Assembly (NCBI RefSeq): GCF_004011695.2
Contig: NC_082411.1
Coordinates: 1,162,001 to 1,226,000, forward strand
DNA from: Ascochyta rabiei
Lineage: Eukaryota > Ascomycota > Dothideomycetes > Pleosporales > Didymellaceae
Length of the DNA stretch: 64,000 bases
Reading direction: 5' to 3'
Made by a program: the position numbers and the translations under genes. Numbering within the stretch: position 1 is the stretch's first letter; every line of letters begins with the position of its first letter. This document shows positions 1 through 13,586 of this stretch, one piece after another. The notes under the pieces were generated by a model. That model was not told the origin of the DNA. It worked only from the letters and a program-made list of their open reading frames with translations, and did not search any database.

Positions 1-2121
1 GCCAGGTATCTAGTAGCTCCAGTGCAGCCTCTTGAGACACCTGGGAGACAGTGGTGTCCAAGAAGGTCGCAAGCAAAGACTTTTTCAGCAGAAACATGTC
101 TCTTGAGTGACAGCATCTATCACAAGCAAGATTCCAGAAAACAAACACTGCACCAATCCCAAACGCTCAAGGCTTATACCAACAACACCACCTACCAGCA
201 GCACCCACAGCGCGCCTCACGATCAGCACTTCTCCATGCACTACCCCTGTCAAGGAGCCTACAAATAGCTACGGATCCTGTGCTAACCGCCTCGCCAGTC
301 GCCCATCAGGTCGCCCATTAGGTCCCCGTTTATGCCGTCCATATCTATCGGCGCGAACCAAAATATGGATCATGAAACATGACACCGCAAGATGGAGTTG
401 GTAGTGCGGCGCAGCACTGTGGATGCTGACATGACGAGGTGGGCGGCAATGAGGTTGGGCGCCTAGGTTGGACATTACGAACTGCCTCACGGTGCGTCTC
501 GGAGTTGGGCAAGGCGGCGCCTGGGACGTATACGGAATGAGAGCATGTTGAGTTGTGCTGTATCGCAGACCTTGGGCGGAAATGAACACCTCCCTCAGAT
601 AAGAGAGAATATCTCAGGAAAGCATGACCAGCATCTAGTACCGCTATTTGGAAGTGGCGAGAATGTTGCTTGCATGGTCAGCTTGTTATTCAGGGTGTGA
701 CTGGTACTGGTGTCTTTGCTCTGTAAGATATCACAGTCACCAAAAGTGTACACACGGGAATCAGTACCACTGACAAGTTCGACTGTCCCTCATCCTCTCC
801 CGTGACCATTTCCAGTCTCGCAGCATCTGTCACACCATATTCAACCATCCTCCCCTCTCGTCACCTCACCCCGAGTCTGCATCCATCACCACCGCTTACT
901 CGCAACGTCCCCGCCTCGTTCTTTCGCCAACCCGATCCGCATTCCATGGCACAGGCGCAACAGCCAGTGCAACAATCGCAAGCAGAGAAAACGTCCAGCC
1001 CACGCCCAGCTGCTCGAGCAATCGGTTCGAAAGCAGCAGTGCTGAACGGCCTAGAATCGACCGAAAGAGCGTGCTTGCTGCTGCGCCAGACGCCGAGTGT
1101 AGGGCGTAGCCAACGCGAGCCAACGACTCTGCAAAGTGAAGGAATCGCAGAGGCGTGTACAGTTGTTCGCTGAAGGAAGGCAGACGTGCAATGCAGCAAC
1201 ACGGCAACGCGACTCGGAACAACCCATAGACTCGCGACCATCCAACGCACAGCCTTCCGAGCGGTGCAGATCCACCAGCACCCACCCAGCCTCGACGATC
1301 GGCCAGGAATCGCTCATCGCCAGCACTGCGTATCCCGGCCCCTCGTCGCCCATCCCGGCACTGGCCACCACGCGAGCCAGTGTCTCGCCCGCGATGCCTG
1401 GGTGCACAGCCCCGATTTGTCCCAGCGGCCCTGCGCAGTCAGCGGAGGGGCTTCTCTGCGCATCGTCGGGTAGGCCTCGCCCCGTGTCAGACGTAGTGGC
1501 TGCGTGGATTTGGGTTTTCCCTTCTCACCACGGCACGGCACAGCGTTGCTGGATAGAGTGGCTGAACAAGCGAGATACTCGACGACAAGACAAGTGGGTA
1601 CCTGTCGCACTTCCTCGCTGATGCGTGTGGCCAGTGATACTACTGGGTGTAGCACAGTCCGGGAAAAGGGGACGAGAGTTTTAGAAAGAAAAAAAAGCCT
1701 TGTAGGTGCTGGAAGCTATGATGATAGCAAACAGTGACTTCCTAGGCTCGAGGCATGGTGACGTGCCACTCTCTTTACTTGTTGACTGTCGCAGGGCTGA
1801 TGGGTATGCGAACCATTGCGCTACAAGAGGTAACCTTTCAGTCATGTGTGAATTGCATGTGAGTGCACTGGGTCGGATGCCTAGACCATTTGAGGCAGCC
1901 ATGTACAATTTTCGCTGCTTTGCTCGGGTAACATGAGAACAAAACCTTCCACTACACTGATGTACTAAAAACGAATGGCGCCCGCTAATCGCAGTCGGAT
2001 CACAAGAAATCAACCAGAGCCAACACACCTTGAGCAACCGTAAAAGAGGGGAATATGCAAAAGTCGCTGAAGCCAACACAATCACAATGCCAAAATCACC
2101 CGCTCTTCACCCACCAGGGGT
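1..2121. other. Gene-free left edge
   Basis: No reading frame here has both an ATG start and a recognisable or compositionally convincing product. The longer open frames near 800-1650 overlap one another on both strands and are rich in Arg, Ser, Pro and Cys, as expected of chance frames in GC-rich DNA. I see no tRNA-like B box, transposon end or tandem repeat. Part of it must be the 3' flank of the F-BAR gene that ends at 2122. Confidence 0.5.
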
Positions 2122-5100
2122 TCAGCATGGCTGTAGGTAGTTCGAAGGGACAAGACCAGGCCTGCCGTTCTTACCCACGGCCTCTGCTTCCCACCATCCA
2201 TCGTCTTGGAGGCGAAGCACGGCAAGAATGTCGCCCTTCTGGAACGCAAGTTCTTCAGGGATCTGTGCTGTGTACGAGTACATTGCACGAGCTGTGAGAG
2301 TTGTCAGTGATCTGGTTCTAGCACTCCATGGTGTGAGTAACCTACAGTAGTTCAAGATGATGCGTCCATCCCTGTTGTAGTTCTTCGGCTCTGCCAGACT
2401 CTTGCTGCGTGCTCTGGACTCGGCCCGCACGGAGCTTCCACTTCCACCACCTCCTCCCCCGTAGTACGAACTCTGTGGTCGGCCGCGTATACTGCCACCA
2501 TACACAGATCCGTCACCTCGTTCGCTGCCTGCCATAGACATCGCCACTCCACTGTGCGAGCTGGGTGGTCGGTCGTTCGACTGGCGGAATGCTGGTTGAG
2601 GACTGACAGCTCGAGAGCTAGGAGCCGCGCGAGATCCTGGTCGCGACTGCGCGTAGGCTGGCTGTGGTGGCTGTGGCGATGCTGCCCGGGGCATCGAGTT
2701 CATAGCAGGAGAAGCACCTCGCGTGGATGAATACGAGTTGCGCCCAACTGGAGTACCATAGGCTTGAGCTGGGGCAGTAGCAGTTTGCGCGCGTGGTCGT
2801 CCACTAGCAGTCGAGGCCGCATATGGGTTTGGCGATGCTGAACGATTGTAGCTAGCAGTAGGAGCAGGCGACTGTTGTTGACGCTGGGCAGGTCGGTAAG
2901 TGGACGGCGATGCAGGTGCTTGGCCCTGCGACGACCGTTGTTGTGCTGTGTATAGACTAGGTCTCGGGCTAGTAGCACGATTTGGTGCAGGAGATGTCGC
3001 CCGTGGAGGCTCTTGCTGAGTGGTGCCTCGTGTTGGGGGTCGTGATCCGGCGTTACCATTGAACACGTTCGCTTTTTGATTCACATACATCTCGGTCGTC
3101 TTCTGCATCTGGCGGGCGGTATGTGCTGGTTTAGGAGCGCCAAGACGGGACATTGGTGGTTGCTCGTAAGACGGTGGTGGTGTGCCGCGCTTCGCGGCGT
3201 TCAAGTTCACGTTGGTCAACGGCGTCGGCGCACCTCCTGGTATCTTTGTGCCAACAGCGGGCGTGGCTGGAGGCTGCGGTGTGGCCAGGCCGTGGAACTT
3301 GTCGGCAGACACACGCAGAGTGCCTTGCTTTGTGACGCCTCTGAGTTCTTCGAGAGCCGCTGCAATGGGATCGAGCTCCTCAAGCGGCTCCTGCTGGTTC
3401 TGCTGTTGCTGTTTCTTCTTGTCAGGCGACGCCACGTCGAACACATTGTTCCCTACGTTCAACTGGAAGTTGGCCCGTGGGTCGACTGGCTCAGGACTGG
3501 CAGATCGCGTAGCATCTTGTACCATGGGCTGACGGTTAGCCCTAGCAAGTGGGCGAGTGGGGCTGACATTTTCGTTGGTATTCTGTCGCGATGCAGGAGC
3601 CCATGTGTTGCGGCTTGTCGGTGTGATCGATGCTAGTGTCTCAACCTCAGGCTTGCTCTTCCTGCGGCCAAAAGGACTGTTGAAAAAAACCCGTTTCTTT
3701 TGGAAAGAAGTCTCCTCTACAGGACTCGACTCAGGGAATGAGGATGGTGGCATTGGCTTGCCAGGCGATGCTGACCCACTGGGTGGCTCGACACTGGAGA
3801 AGGAGTTCAAATCCGAGTGGTCACTGTGCGAGTCTCGGCTTGGAGGCCGGATCGGACTTGAGATGGTGCTCCGATCAGACTGTGCTGCAGGTCGACAGAA
3901 CTGCGTCATGCCGTCTGCCGGGTAGTCATTGTACGGGGCCTGACTTTGCTGGTACTGTTGACGTGCTTGCTGTTGTGCTTGCACCAGACGTGGGTCAGGC
4001 TGCACTGTGCGAGAGGCTGTCGAGGGACGAGGTACCTGCTGTGGCTCGGCAGGCTGTCGTGGTGGTGGGACGTTGATCTGATCCTGCGGAATGGCAATTG
4101 GTTGGGTGTCGTGCTGCAAGCCCAATTCCCTTGCCAAAGGATTGTTGGGGTCATGGTGGGATTCGAAGACCGAGATTGGTGGAGACGAAGCGCGGTACGA
4201 CGGATTCATAGTCCTTGCAAACTGCGCCACGGAGTAGTTCTCATCATCGGATACTTGTGACGAGGTTTCGGCGTCTCCACGGCAGAAGTTGATGAACTTT
4301 GGCGGATCGGGTATCTCCTGACCGGTTCCACTGTCGGTGATGAAGTTGGTAATGTCCTTCTCTACATCGCAGTCCTCGAGCGACAGACGCATCTTCTCGC
4401 ACGAACCGTCGTCACTGACGCACACTGTCGAGGCGATGTTTGCAAAGTTCCACAAGCTGCTCTTGGTGTAATCAATGCGCTCCTCTTCGAGATCCTGGAA
4501 TTTCTAGAGAGCTGTCAGCAGGAACACTTGCATTGCGAGAAGCCGACTTACGTCGCAGGCGGCCTTCCAATCCCTGTTCCAGCGACCCGTTGTCTCCTCT
4601 AGCACCTTCACTGCGGCTTCGTACTCTGCGCTTGTGGTGGACAGGTTGATCTGCGTCTTCTCCAGCCTGGCCTTGTTCTTCCGCTCCTCGTGGCCCATGA
4701 CCATGTGCGCCTGTGCAAGGAAACCCTTGATCTTCAAACAGTCCTGTTCGTAGCGATCGCGTGCCTTGTTGACTGTGGCTGTCTGCTGCATCTTGAGCTT
4801 CAAGAGCTTCTCTATGCCGTTTTGCACAATCTTCCTGCGCTCCTTCATGCCGCCTGCGAACGCTTGCAGCGGCTCCTCCAGCTCTGTGTGCATCTGCTGG
4901 GCGACGCTCTGGTGGGCCTTGCCCATGGACTCGACCTCGGCCCGTATGACATCGCACGACATTCGCAGGGTGCCTGTTTCTGAGGACCCGAGGGGCTTTC
5001 GAGAAAGCTGCAGCAGCTTCTTGGAGTAGTCTTCCTCGATGGCTGCTCGGGCCGCGTAGAAGGCTTTCAGCTCGTCGTTGGTGACCTTGGCAAAGTGCAT

Positions 5101-5253
5101 GCGGTCCAGCATGGGCCCAACGCCGGCATCGTCTTTGCCCCAGAAGTTGTTGGCAACTGAGCTGTTAGCGGGGCGTGGGCGGGGGGGAGGGTGGAGAGTG
5201 GACTTGCAGGAAAGAGATACCGAAGGCACCTCTGATACCGGTGTGCCTGGCAT
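2122..5253 (-). CDS. imp2: F-BAR and SH3 domain cytokinesis protein (Imp2/Cdc15 type)
   Basis: Predicted 1009-residue protein in three exons: 5253-4552, 4503-2346 and 2291-2122. Introns are 48 nt (4504-4551) and 54 nt (2292-2345). The N-terminal part is an F-BAR domain: the motif NNFWGKDDAGVGPMLDRM near residue 35 opens it, and Lys/Arg-rich helices run to about residue 270. A long Ser/Pro/Gln-rich disordered middle follows. An SH3 domain closes the protein (about residues 953-1008, with the ALYDY-like AMYSYTAQ, the DDGWWEAE and the GLVPSNYL signatures). Proteins with this order scaffold the contractile ring and septum at the plasma membrane. The first 30 or so residues are uncertain: the ATG at 5253 is the first in frame, but the low-complexity stretch after it could hide another small intron. 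It is divergent from NOT1. F-BAR plus SH3 makes Imp2/Cdc15/Hof1 the only sensible family; which paralogue is not settled. Confidence 0.9.
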
Positions 5254-6491
5254 CGTGCCGGCTGTTTACGTGCTGGAACGGGTGCACGACGTGGCAGCGA
5301 GTGGTGCGCAGGGACAACGAAAGTCGGGAAAAATGCTGGAGTGTATATATGGGGTAGGATGGTGCTACCAGGTGCCCAGGTGCGGCGACCAGGTTTAGGT
5401 GGTGAGGATGTGCGGATCTGGGGTGCCTGTACCTCGAGTGTGTTTATCGCCGGCGTTTCCATGGGCGACGCGGGAAGGAGCGCTAGACAGCGCGCTCAGC
5501 CCTATGACGACGATGGTCTGCAGGGAGACGGGCCAACCTTGTGCGGCTCAGGTCCTCGAGCACGTTGCTCCGAATGCACGAGCTCTCGTGTTGGCGGTGT
5601 CTGCGGGATGCAAAGCCTGCGTGATTTTGGGGTTGGGGTTGGTTTTGGTCATGGCTGCCACGTGCCTGTGAGGTCGAGCAGAAAGAGAGGCTCAACCAGT
5701 CGTTCAAGCCATCACTTCCAAACCATCACGTCTGCGCCGCTGTAAACACCCTGGGCAGAAGACGAACAAGCGTCTCAGCGTGGTGCGACAGCACAGTGGT
5801 CGCCGCGAGTGTGAGCTGGTGCTGCGAGACGTTGACTTGCGAGGACACTCGAGAAGAGCACAAGGGCACCTTGGATGTCGTGTCGACCCACCCCGTGCTG
5901 AGTCCCCTCCAGTCGAAGCTACACGCCGAGACACGTGAGGAGGTGCAGAGCAGCGTGGTGTCACGATTCCTGGGCGGGAGAGCAGCAAGCGCTCCTGCGT
6001 GGGCTGGCCACGGGAAACGGGAGGCGTCGAGCCAGCTTCACATCACGAAGATGATGATGTGGGGTAACGTCGATGCTGCACTCACTGCACCACCCACCTG
6101 CCGTGCCGGCGAGCTGCAGCATCGAACAGCAGGATCCTCCGTCTGCGCCAGGCACGTGAGCAGGGCCCTTCTCTCGGGCGTCTGCACTGCACGGCACGCA
6201 CCGGCGGCCAAGGTGGTTGTGGGTTGTGGGTTGTGGGTTGTGTGGATGCACTGCCCTTCACCTCAAGTCTCGAGTGTCTGTCAAGTGTAAGAGTGTAAGA
6301 CTGCCAGTGTTGTCCGCGGCCCATGGACATGGCAGTCGCTGGCTAGCTGGCAAGTGCGCGCGCCTTTGCCAAGCCTCCGCTGCAAGACCCACGACCATCG
6401 CACCCTCACGCCCACGACCCCATCCCACCCGCCATCGCCGCACCCGCCCCCTCCCGCCCGCCGTCGCGCTGCTCATGGAAATACCACTTCG
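5254..6491. promoter_or_regulatory. Divergent promoter region between imp2 and NOT1
   Basis: About 1.2 kb separates two start codons pointing away from each other, so both promoters and leaders must lie here. The only structure seen is a short tandem run of a GGTTGTG-like 7-mer at about 6214-6243 and a C-rich stretch just before the NOT1 start (6380-6470). No convincing gene is present. Confidence 0.5.
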
Positions 6492-9400
6492 ATGAGCCAG
6501 CAACACCCCTGGGGCGCCCCGAGACAAAACCAGAGCACTCGCCTGACGCCCATCTCCACCAGCGCCGCCCACGAACAGCGCAACACGCCCTCGCCCTCGC
6601 CCAGCGGCTCGCGCCAGCCCTACTCACCCGCCGCCTCCAGCTTCCCCTCGCTGCCCTCGCTGCCCTCGCTGCCTTCGCTGCCCTCGCTGCCCTCACTGCC
6701 CTCGCTGCCCTCGCTCCCCGCGCTCCCCGCCCTGCCCTCGGCCTCGTCGCGCCTCGTAGGTAGCCGCAAGTCGTCGGCCGCCTCGTCGACGTCGTCTGCC
6801 CACTTTGCAGCCGCAGGACAGCAGCTCCCGCCCAGCCAGCTGCTGTCCTCTCGGTCCCGGGCCAACGTGACCCAGCCCGCCTCGCAGCTGGCCGCCTCTG
6901 CCGCCCCCGGTGCAGCTGTGTCCAACAGCAGCGTCGCAGCTTCCAAGCTTGTCCGCGCCTCGCCCTCGTCGAGCACCCTCGGCTCGCCCAGCACGGCCAC
7001 CAACCCCTCCTCCGGTGCTCCGTCACAGAACCTCTCGCGCATTGTCATCGCCCAGGTCTTCCTGCTGCTCAGCCAATTCGGCCCCGTCAAGGACGACAAG
7101 GACCGCTCCAGGTGGGATACACAGACCGAGCAGATCAGGAAGGTGCGTCATTGGCTCCCTCTGTACACGTCTCCACTTTACCCGGCTAACACGCCCCGCA
7201 GCTGATTGATTCAAACGGCATGGAGGTGTTTTCAAAGTACTTCCGCCGCGTGCTGCAGAACAATGCAGCACAAGTCTTCGGCACGCCCGGCCGCAACGCC
7301 GACCCCAACGGCAGCTACCAGATCCTCGTGACTGAGATGCAGAAACTGCGAAAGGAACCAGAGCAAGCAGACAAGATCGCGGAATCCATAAGCTCCAGCG
7401 AAGGAGACCTGTTCCGCGACTTCGACCTGTCCACCCTCATCTCCCACTTCCAAATGGACCCTTTGTCGAGAACAATGCTCGCACTTGCCTGCAGAAAGAC
7501 CGACCTGAGACCCAAAGGTAAGCTCTGCTCTCGTGTCACGACCACTCTCCGTACTGACATCACACAGCGGATGCACTGCTTTCAGGCCTCGGCGACGACC
7601 TGCTGTTGGCTGTTGCTCAGCCTGGTCAAAATGACGACGCGAGTCCAGAATACGTTGCCGCACTCATCGAGCGCCTTTTGCAAGACCCACCGCAAGGATG
7701 GGACGAGGACAAGAAAATGAGCCTTGCCTATGCTGTCCAGCTCCGCTACCAGAACCTCCACACGCCGGTACCGGGCCCAGTCGAGGCGATACTCACCCTC
7801 GTTGAGCTCACAGATGGTTCACGAAACCCTCTTGTGAAGCTAGTACAACGGGCGGGGCCGCAAAGCACAGCTACAGTAGAAGCCAGCAAAGAACTGCTTG
7901 CATCGGCTGAGACACGAGACATCAGTTACCAGCAAGTGGCCACAGTGTTGCTCTATCTGGCCCTATCCACCGGATACAATGTCAAAAACTTTGTAGCAGC
8001 GTTGCGAGAGCATCGCGCTGGACAGCGGCTGGACTGGCAAGATGTCGTACACGCTTTCGACCGGGACCATCTGCGCATCGAGAAGAACCACTTCCTCGCA
8101 ATTTACAACGCACTGCTTCCGATTGCCCAGGAAAACGAGGGCTTCGACATCCAGGCGCTATGGGGCGGGAACTGGCAGCACGATTTGACCCACTTGTACT
8201 TCTTGTTGTGTTATCTGGCGTGCACGCCCCAAGAGCTGGATGTCTCCCAGATACCACGACTGCGCGCTTCGTACTCGCTGGAGACTTTTGAGGGAGCCCC
8301 AGACGACGTCAAAGCGTTCGCAGAACAAGCTGTCAAACACCCATTTGTATCGCTTGATGCTACAGGAGCTCTCTTTACGATGATCTTCCGTACCTCGGAG
8401 ACCTACCACACAGCCCAAATAATGGGGATCCCAGATCTAGTCATCAATCCGCATACAGCAGAGTTCCTGGTCGCGGCAGCAGCCGTGCCGAAGCCTTGGG
8501 GCGCCTTGCAGGAGCAAGCTTTGAAGCAGCTGTTCGACCCATACTTCCACAAGAAGCTACCGATCTACAACTTTGTTCTCTACGGCCTCTGGCAGCAAGA
8601 TCTCCAATGGCTTGTTGATCGCTTCGTAGATGCCTACAACGCCGACCCCATGTCTCTCACACTTATTCTAGAACACGCCGAAGCCAACAACTGGTCGGAA
8701 ACGTTGATCCGCAGCAACACGGACATCAGCTTGGATATGGCGGCACAAGCGCACGCACGTGGCAAATTCGAAATCGAGCCTTGGCTGCAACAGACCATCG
8801 AACAAGCCGGACCTCTTTTCCGACGCATCTTGACCAACTTTCTGACTCAGAGAGCTTCGGATGAGATGCAACGCGTGCGAGACGACCAGCACTCCCTCAG
8901 CCTGCCGCTCGCCGTCAAGACAGTATACCCGTTGCTCTGGTTCCTGGCGGAGTGCGGGCTGCCCGAGCATGAGCTCTTGCCCCTCCAACGCAATTGCATC
9001 CAAGCCTATCCTCGGCTCATCAATTACGGCGAAGGCGTGGACGACATCATCGATGCCAACGGCCAAAGTGGAAATGCTCTCCCAGGAGATGCCGACACCA
9101 AGATGCAAGAACATTTCAAGAACATGTACAGTGGCGAGAGCGACGTGCGTGACATCATATCAGTGTTGAAGAAGTACAAGGAGTCTCGCGACCCTGCGGA
9201 GCAAGAGCTGTTTGCTTGTATGATACACGGCCTTTTCGACGAGTACAACTGCTTCGGCGAATATCCTTTGGAAGCTCTGGCGACGACAGCAGTCCTTTTC
9301 GGCGGTATCATCAACTTCAATCTGCTGTCCAGGATTGCGCTTCAGGTTGGACTGGCCATGGTGCTGGAAGCTGTGCAAGAGTACAGGCCCGAGGATTCCA

Positions 9401-12400
9401 TGTACAAATTTGGTCTCCAGGCTCTGCTTCATTTCTCCAGCCGACTGTCTGAATGGCCCAACTATTGCGACCAGCTTCTCATCGTTCCTGGTCTTCAAGG
9501 CACCGAGATCTTTGCTAAGGCGGAGGAGGTTGTTGGACAGCAGGAGGGCGAGGTCAACGGGGATGCGCACAACAGCGTCGGCCTCTCTAACGGGAACGGA
9601 TTGGAAGACGCGCTTCAACAGGAGTCTGCGGTGACCAAGTTCTCTTGCCTCTATGTCGACCCCCCGCTGCACGGAGAGCTTTACGAAGAACCCGATGAGG
9701 ATGTTCAGGATAAGGTGCTTTTCGTGCTGAACAACGTTTCCGAGCGCAACCTGCGCGATAAGATTAACGACCTCACCGAAGCCGTCGAAGAAAGGCACCA
9801 TCAGTGGTTTGCCAACTATCTCGTCGAGGAGCGTGCGAAGATGCAACCAAACTTCCAACAGCTCTACCTAGATATGCTGGACCTGTTCAACAACCGGACA
9901 CTGTGGGCTGAAGTCCTTCGTGAGACCTACGTCAGCGTTGTACGAATGCTCAACAACGATGGAACACTTGGTTCGACCGAGCGAGGTCACTTGAAGAACC
10001 TTGGGTCCTGGCTTGGTTCCCTTACAATCGCTCGCGATCAACCAATCAAATTCCGCAATATATCGTTCAAGGATCTGCTGACTGAGGGATACGACACGGA
10101 CCGACTCCTTCTGGTTATCCCATTCACCTGCAAGGTACTAGTACAGGCTGCAAAGTCGACAGTCTTCAAACATCCAAATCCATGGTTGATGGAAATTCTC
10201 GGTGTGCTGATGGAGCTGTACCATTTTGCAGATCTCAAGTTGAATCAGAAGTTCGAGATTGAGGTCCTCTGCAAGGGGTTGGATCTGGATCACAAGGAGA
10301 TCGAGCCCACGAATAGCATTCGAGCCCGACCGCAAGCTGACGAGGAATACTTGAACCCTATGGTAACAGATGGGCTCGATGCCTTTGGCGACTTGTCCAT
10401 TATGAGTTTGAACCGTGCTCGAGGCCCGAGCGAGCGATTCTCGTCTGCGGCCATCACTGCAGCTCTGCCTGACTTCACAAACCAGCTGCAGTATCCTCCA
10501 TCCGGCAATAGCGCCGTGCCTCCAGCACAGATCAAGAAGATCTTCCTCACGGCGGTCAATCAGGCTATCCAAGAGATTATCGCTCCAGTCGTTGAGCGCT
10601 CTGTTACAATCGCCGCCATCTCCACCTCACAACTCATAAGCAAAGACTTTGCGATGGAGCCTGACGAGGAGAAACTCCGGACCGCAGCACACACTGTTGT
10701 CAAAGCGCTGTCTGGTGCGTTGGCTCTAGTAACCTGCAAGGAGCCCCTACGCATGAGCATCCAGAACAACATCCGTATAATGGCTCGCGACCTCCCAGAA
10801 CAGACCCTTCCCGAAGGTCATGTGGTCATGTTCGTCAATGACAATCTGGATTTGGTTTGCAACACTGTAGAACAGGCGGCCGAGATGTCTTCCCTGGCTG
10901 AGATCGATATGCAAGTTGAGGAGGCTGTCCGCATGCGTCGGATGTTCCGCAACACGCGACCGAACGAGCCATTCAAGGATGCGAACATCAGTCCTTGGGC
11001 TTTCTACATCCCTGAGCCCTACAAGCAAACAGCTGGAGGATTGAACAGAGAACAACTAGCAATCTACGAGGACTTTGGTCGACAGGCGAGGGGCCTTCCA
11101 CACACGAACAACATCTCACAGGACAGTGGGCGCCAGGTTCCTGATGTACTTCAGGATCAGTTTGTCGCAGTGCCAAACCTGCCGACTCCCGGTGCCGCCC
11201 CTGCTGAGCCACGGCAACCTACGCAGCAGCCTCGACTGCAAAACCTTCAATCTGCACACGTGCCTCCTTCACAACAGCAGTTGAACGGCTATATGGATGG
11301 CCCCGTTCCTGCAGGTGGTCAACGTGGTGTTGAGGATCTTCTTGTAGAGCTGACGCAGGTCATAAAGGATGCATCCGAAGACCGCATTAGTGAGCTTCAA
11401 CCCGGAAGCAGCGCTATACACCGCGTGTTCGACCAGCTCATCTCAAGCATCGAGTTTGCTGGACCCAACAAAGACTCATGGGCATTCCGGATCGCTGGAC
11501 AGGTCACCAACCATCTGTTCTCCGACTCCCTGCAGCGTCTGGAGGTCGAGGTCATGGCGCATCTGCTAAGCCACCTCTGCCAGCTGTCTGTAACCACTTC
11601 ACGTCAAGTACTCATGTGGCTTGCGACCCTTCATGATGACGACCGTATCTTCAAGGCCACCGTCATGGTCGCCTTGATGGAGGTTGGCTTAATGGACATG
11701 CATCGTCTGAACACCACCGTCGCTAAAGCGATCCAAGAGAGACGTGTCGCTGCTGTTGAGATGCTCTCTACGTTGATGGAGGAGCTGCTGCTTAGCGAGC
11801 ACCCAAGCGCGTTCCGGGCTGACTTTGCTTTGTCTATCGATGCTCTTACCAACTGGCTAGCAGAAGACCCTTCACTCGAGGTTGGCAAGCGTGTTATCGC
11901 CAATCTACAAGCAGCTCCTGCTGAGGTATCCTTGACTCCACCTGCCACTGGACACAAAGATCAGCTAGAATACATCTTCGACGAGTGGGTTCACCTGCAG
12001 CTTCCAGAGACGCCAAAGAAGACGATTGGAGCGTTTATCTACCAACTCCACAAGCAAGACATCATGCAGAGTCAAGAGACCTCCATCGAGTTCATCCGCA
12101 CCTGCATTGATGCCTCTGTCACTGCATACGAGCAGGAGCAGTCTCTGCCGTACGGCGCCGGAAACCTCGACACGGCCACCGTGAAGATTGATGCACTCGG
12201 TAAACTTATCGTGGACCTTGTCGCTTATCAGGAAGAACGTGAAACGGGTGCTAAAGAAAGCAAGGCGAGATACCTCGACCAAATGCTCGTCGTAACAGTC
12301 CTGGTGCTGTGCAACCACCACAACACTCGAGGAGATGCTTTCAATCAGAAGGTCTTCTTCCGATTATTTTCCACGATCCTGTTCCGCCTTAACGAGGCGA

Positions 12401-13586
12401 CCAAGGAAGATACATTGGCGGAACACAAGGGCGAGCTCTTCCTCTGTGTTGCTAGGGCTCTCTTGATCCTGCAACCCAGTCATTTCCAGAGATTCACCTT
12501 CTCTTGGTTGACCCTTGTTGCTCACCGTATCTTCATTCCGGCAATGCTTGAGGGCGGCCAATCGGATGAGCGCTGGGATGTTTATGCCCGCCTCATGGAG
12601 ACTCTTTTGGTCTTCACCGGACAGTTGATCAAGCCAACCGGAGAGACCATCATGGCCCAGAACTTTTACCGTGGCGTCTTGCGCGTCTTGCTTGTGATCC
12701 ATCACGATTACCCTGAGTTCTTTGTTGAACATCATTTCCGTCTGTGCAACAGTATCCCAATGCATTGCACTCAGCTCCGGAATCTGATTGTTAGTGCCTA
12801 CCCGTCCACCATCCTGGAGATGCCGGATCCATTTACAGCAGGGCTGAAGGTTGACCGACTTGAGAACAACCTCCAGTCACCTGTTGTTCGTACGGATATC
12901 GTGGAAATCCTCTCGAAAGCGGGCATCAAGACGACCATTGATAACCTGCTTAAAGCGTCTGAACCCAAGGCCCAGGATATTCGCAAGGTCTGCGATGCCA
13001 TCTACTTCCCAGAGGCCAAAGAGAGTGGTTTCGAGCTAGTGCCGACCACTGCTGACCCAGCTCTTATCCATGCGCTCGTTCTCTACATTGGAGTCGCGAC
13101 TCTAGGCACTGAAGCGACCAAGGCGCCATTGTTCGACTCAGAGAGCTCGGCTGCTAGATTGATGCTTAGGCTGGTCAAGGACTTCCACCCTGAAGCGAAG
13201 TTTCACTTCGTCAGCGCGATTGCCAACCAGCTGCGCTACCCGAACACTCACACACATTTCTTCAGCTACGCGCTGTTGCACCTCTTCGGCTCTCCCGACG
13301 ATGATGAAGAAACGCTTGAGATCCAACAGACTATTACAAGAGTGCTTCTGGAACGTTTGCTTGTACATCGTCCTCACCCATGGGGGCTCATCATCACTTT
13401 GCTCGAGATCCTAAAGAATCGCACATATGCGTTCTGGGATCTGCCCTTCGTCAAGGCAGCACCTGAAGTAAGCTTCGCACTTTATACAAACGCAAGTCAC
13501 AGCTCAGCTAACATGATGTGCAGGTCGAGCGTCTTCTCAACGCTTTGTTTACTCATGCTCAGCAGAGCCCCCGACCGCTAGCCTAG
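6492..13586 (+). CDS. NOT1: CCR4-NOT complex scaffold subunit Not1
   Basis: Predicted 2309-residue protein in four exons: 6492-7142, 7202-7517, 7568-13467 and 13524-13586, with introns of 59, 50 and 56 nt. Not1 is the scaffold that gathers the deadenylases Caf1 and Ccr4 and the Not2/3/5 module for mRNA decay and translational control in the cytoplasm, with a nuclear role in transcription. The central MIF4G-like Caf1-binding region is at about residues 1037-1233. The Caf40-binding DUF3819 region is at about 1290-1430, starting near the ILTAVNQAIQEII-like helix. The conserved Not1 C-terminal superhelix runs from about 1967 to the end. Splicing the last intron gives the expected family end (VERLLNALFTHAQQSPR) and a stop at 13584. 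The ATG at 6492 is the first in frame. The first 230 residues are low-complexity Ser/Pro/Ala and include a Ser-Leu-Pro tandem repeat. Length matches fungal Not1. Confidence 0.95.
6640..6735 (+). repeat. 9-bp tandem repeat coding for Ser-Leu-Pro
   Basis: Roughly eight near-perfect copies of a TCGCTGCCC unit, then two or three diverged copies, lie inside the first exon of NOT1 and code for SLP/ALP triplets at about residues 51-80. The unit is a multiple of three, so copy-number change keeps the frame. Confidence 0.9.
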
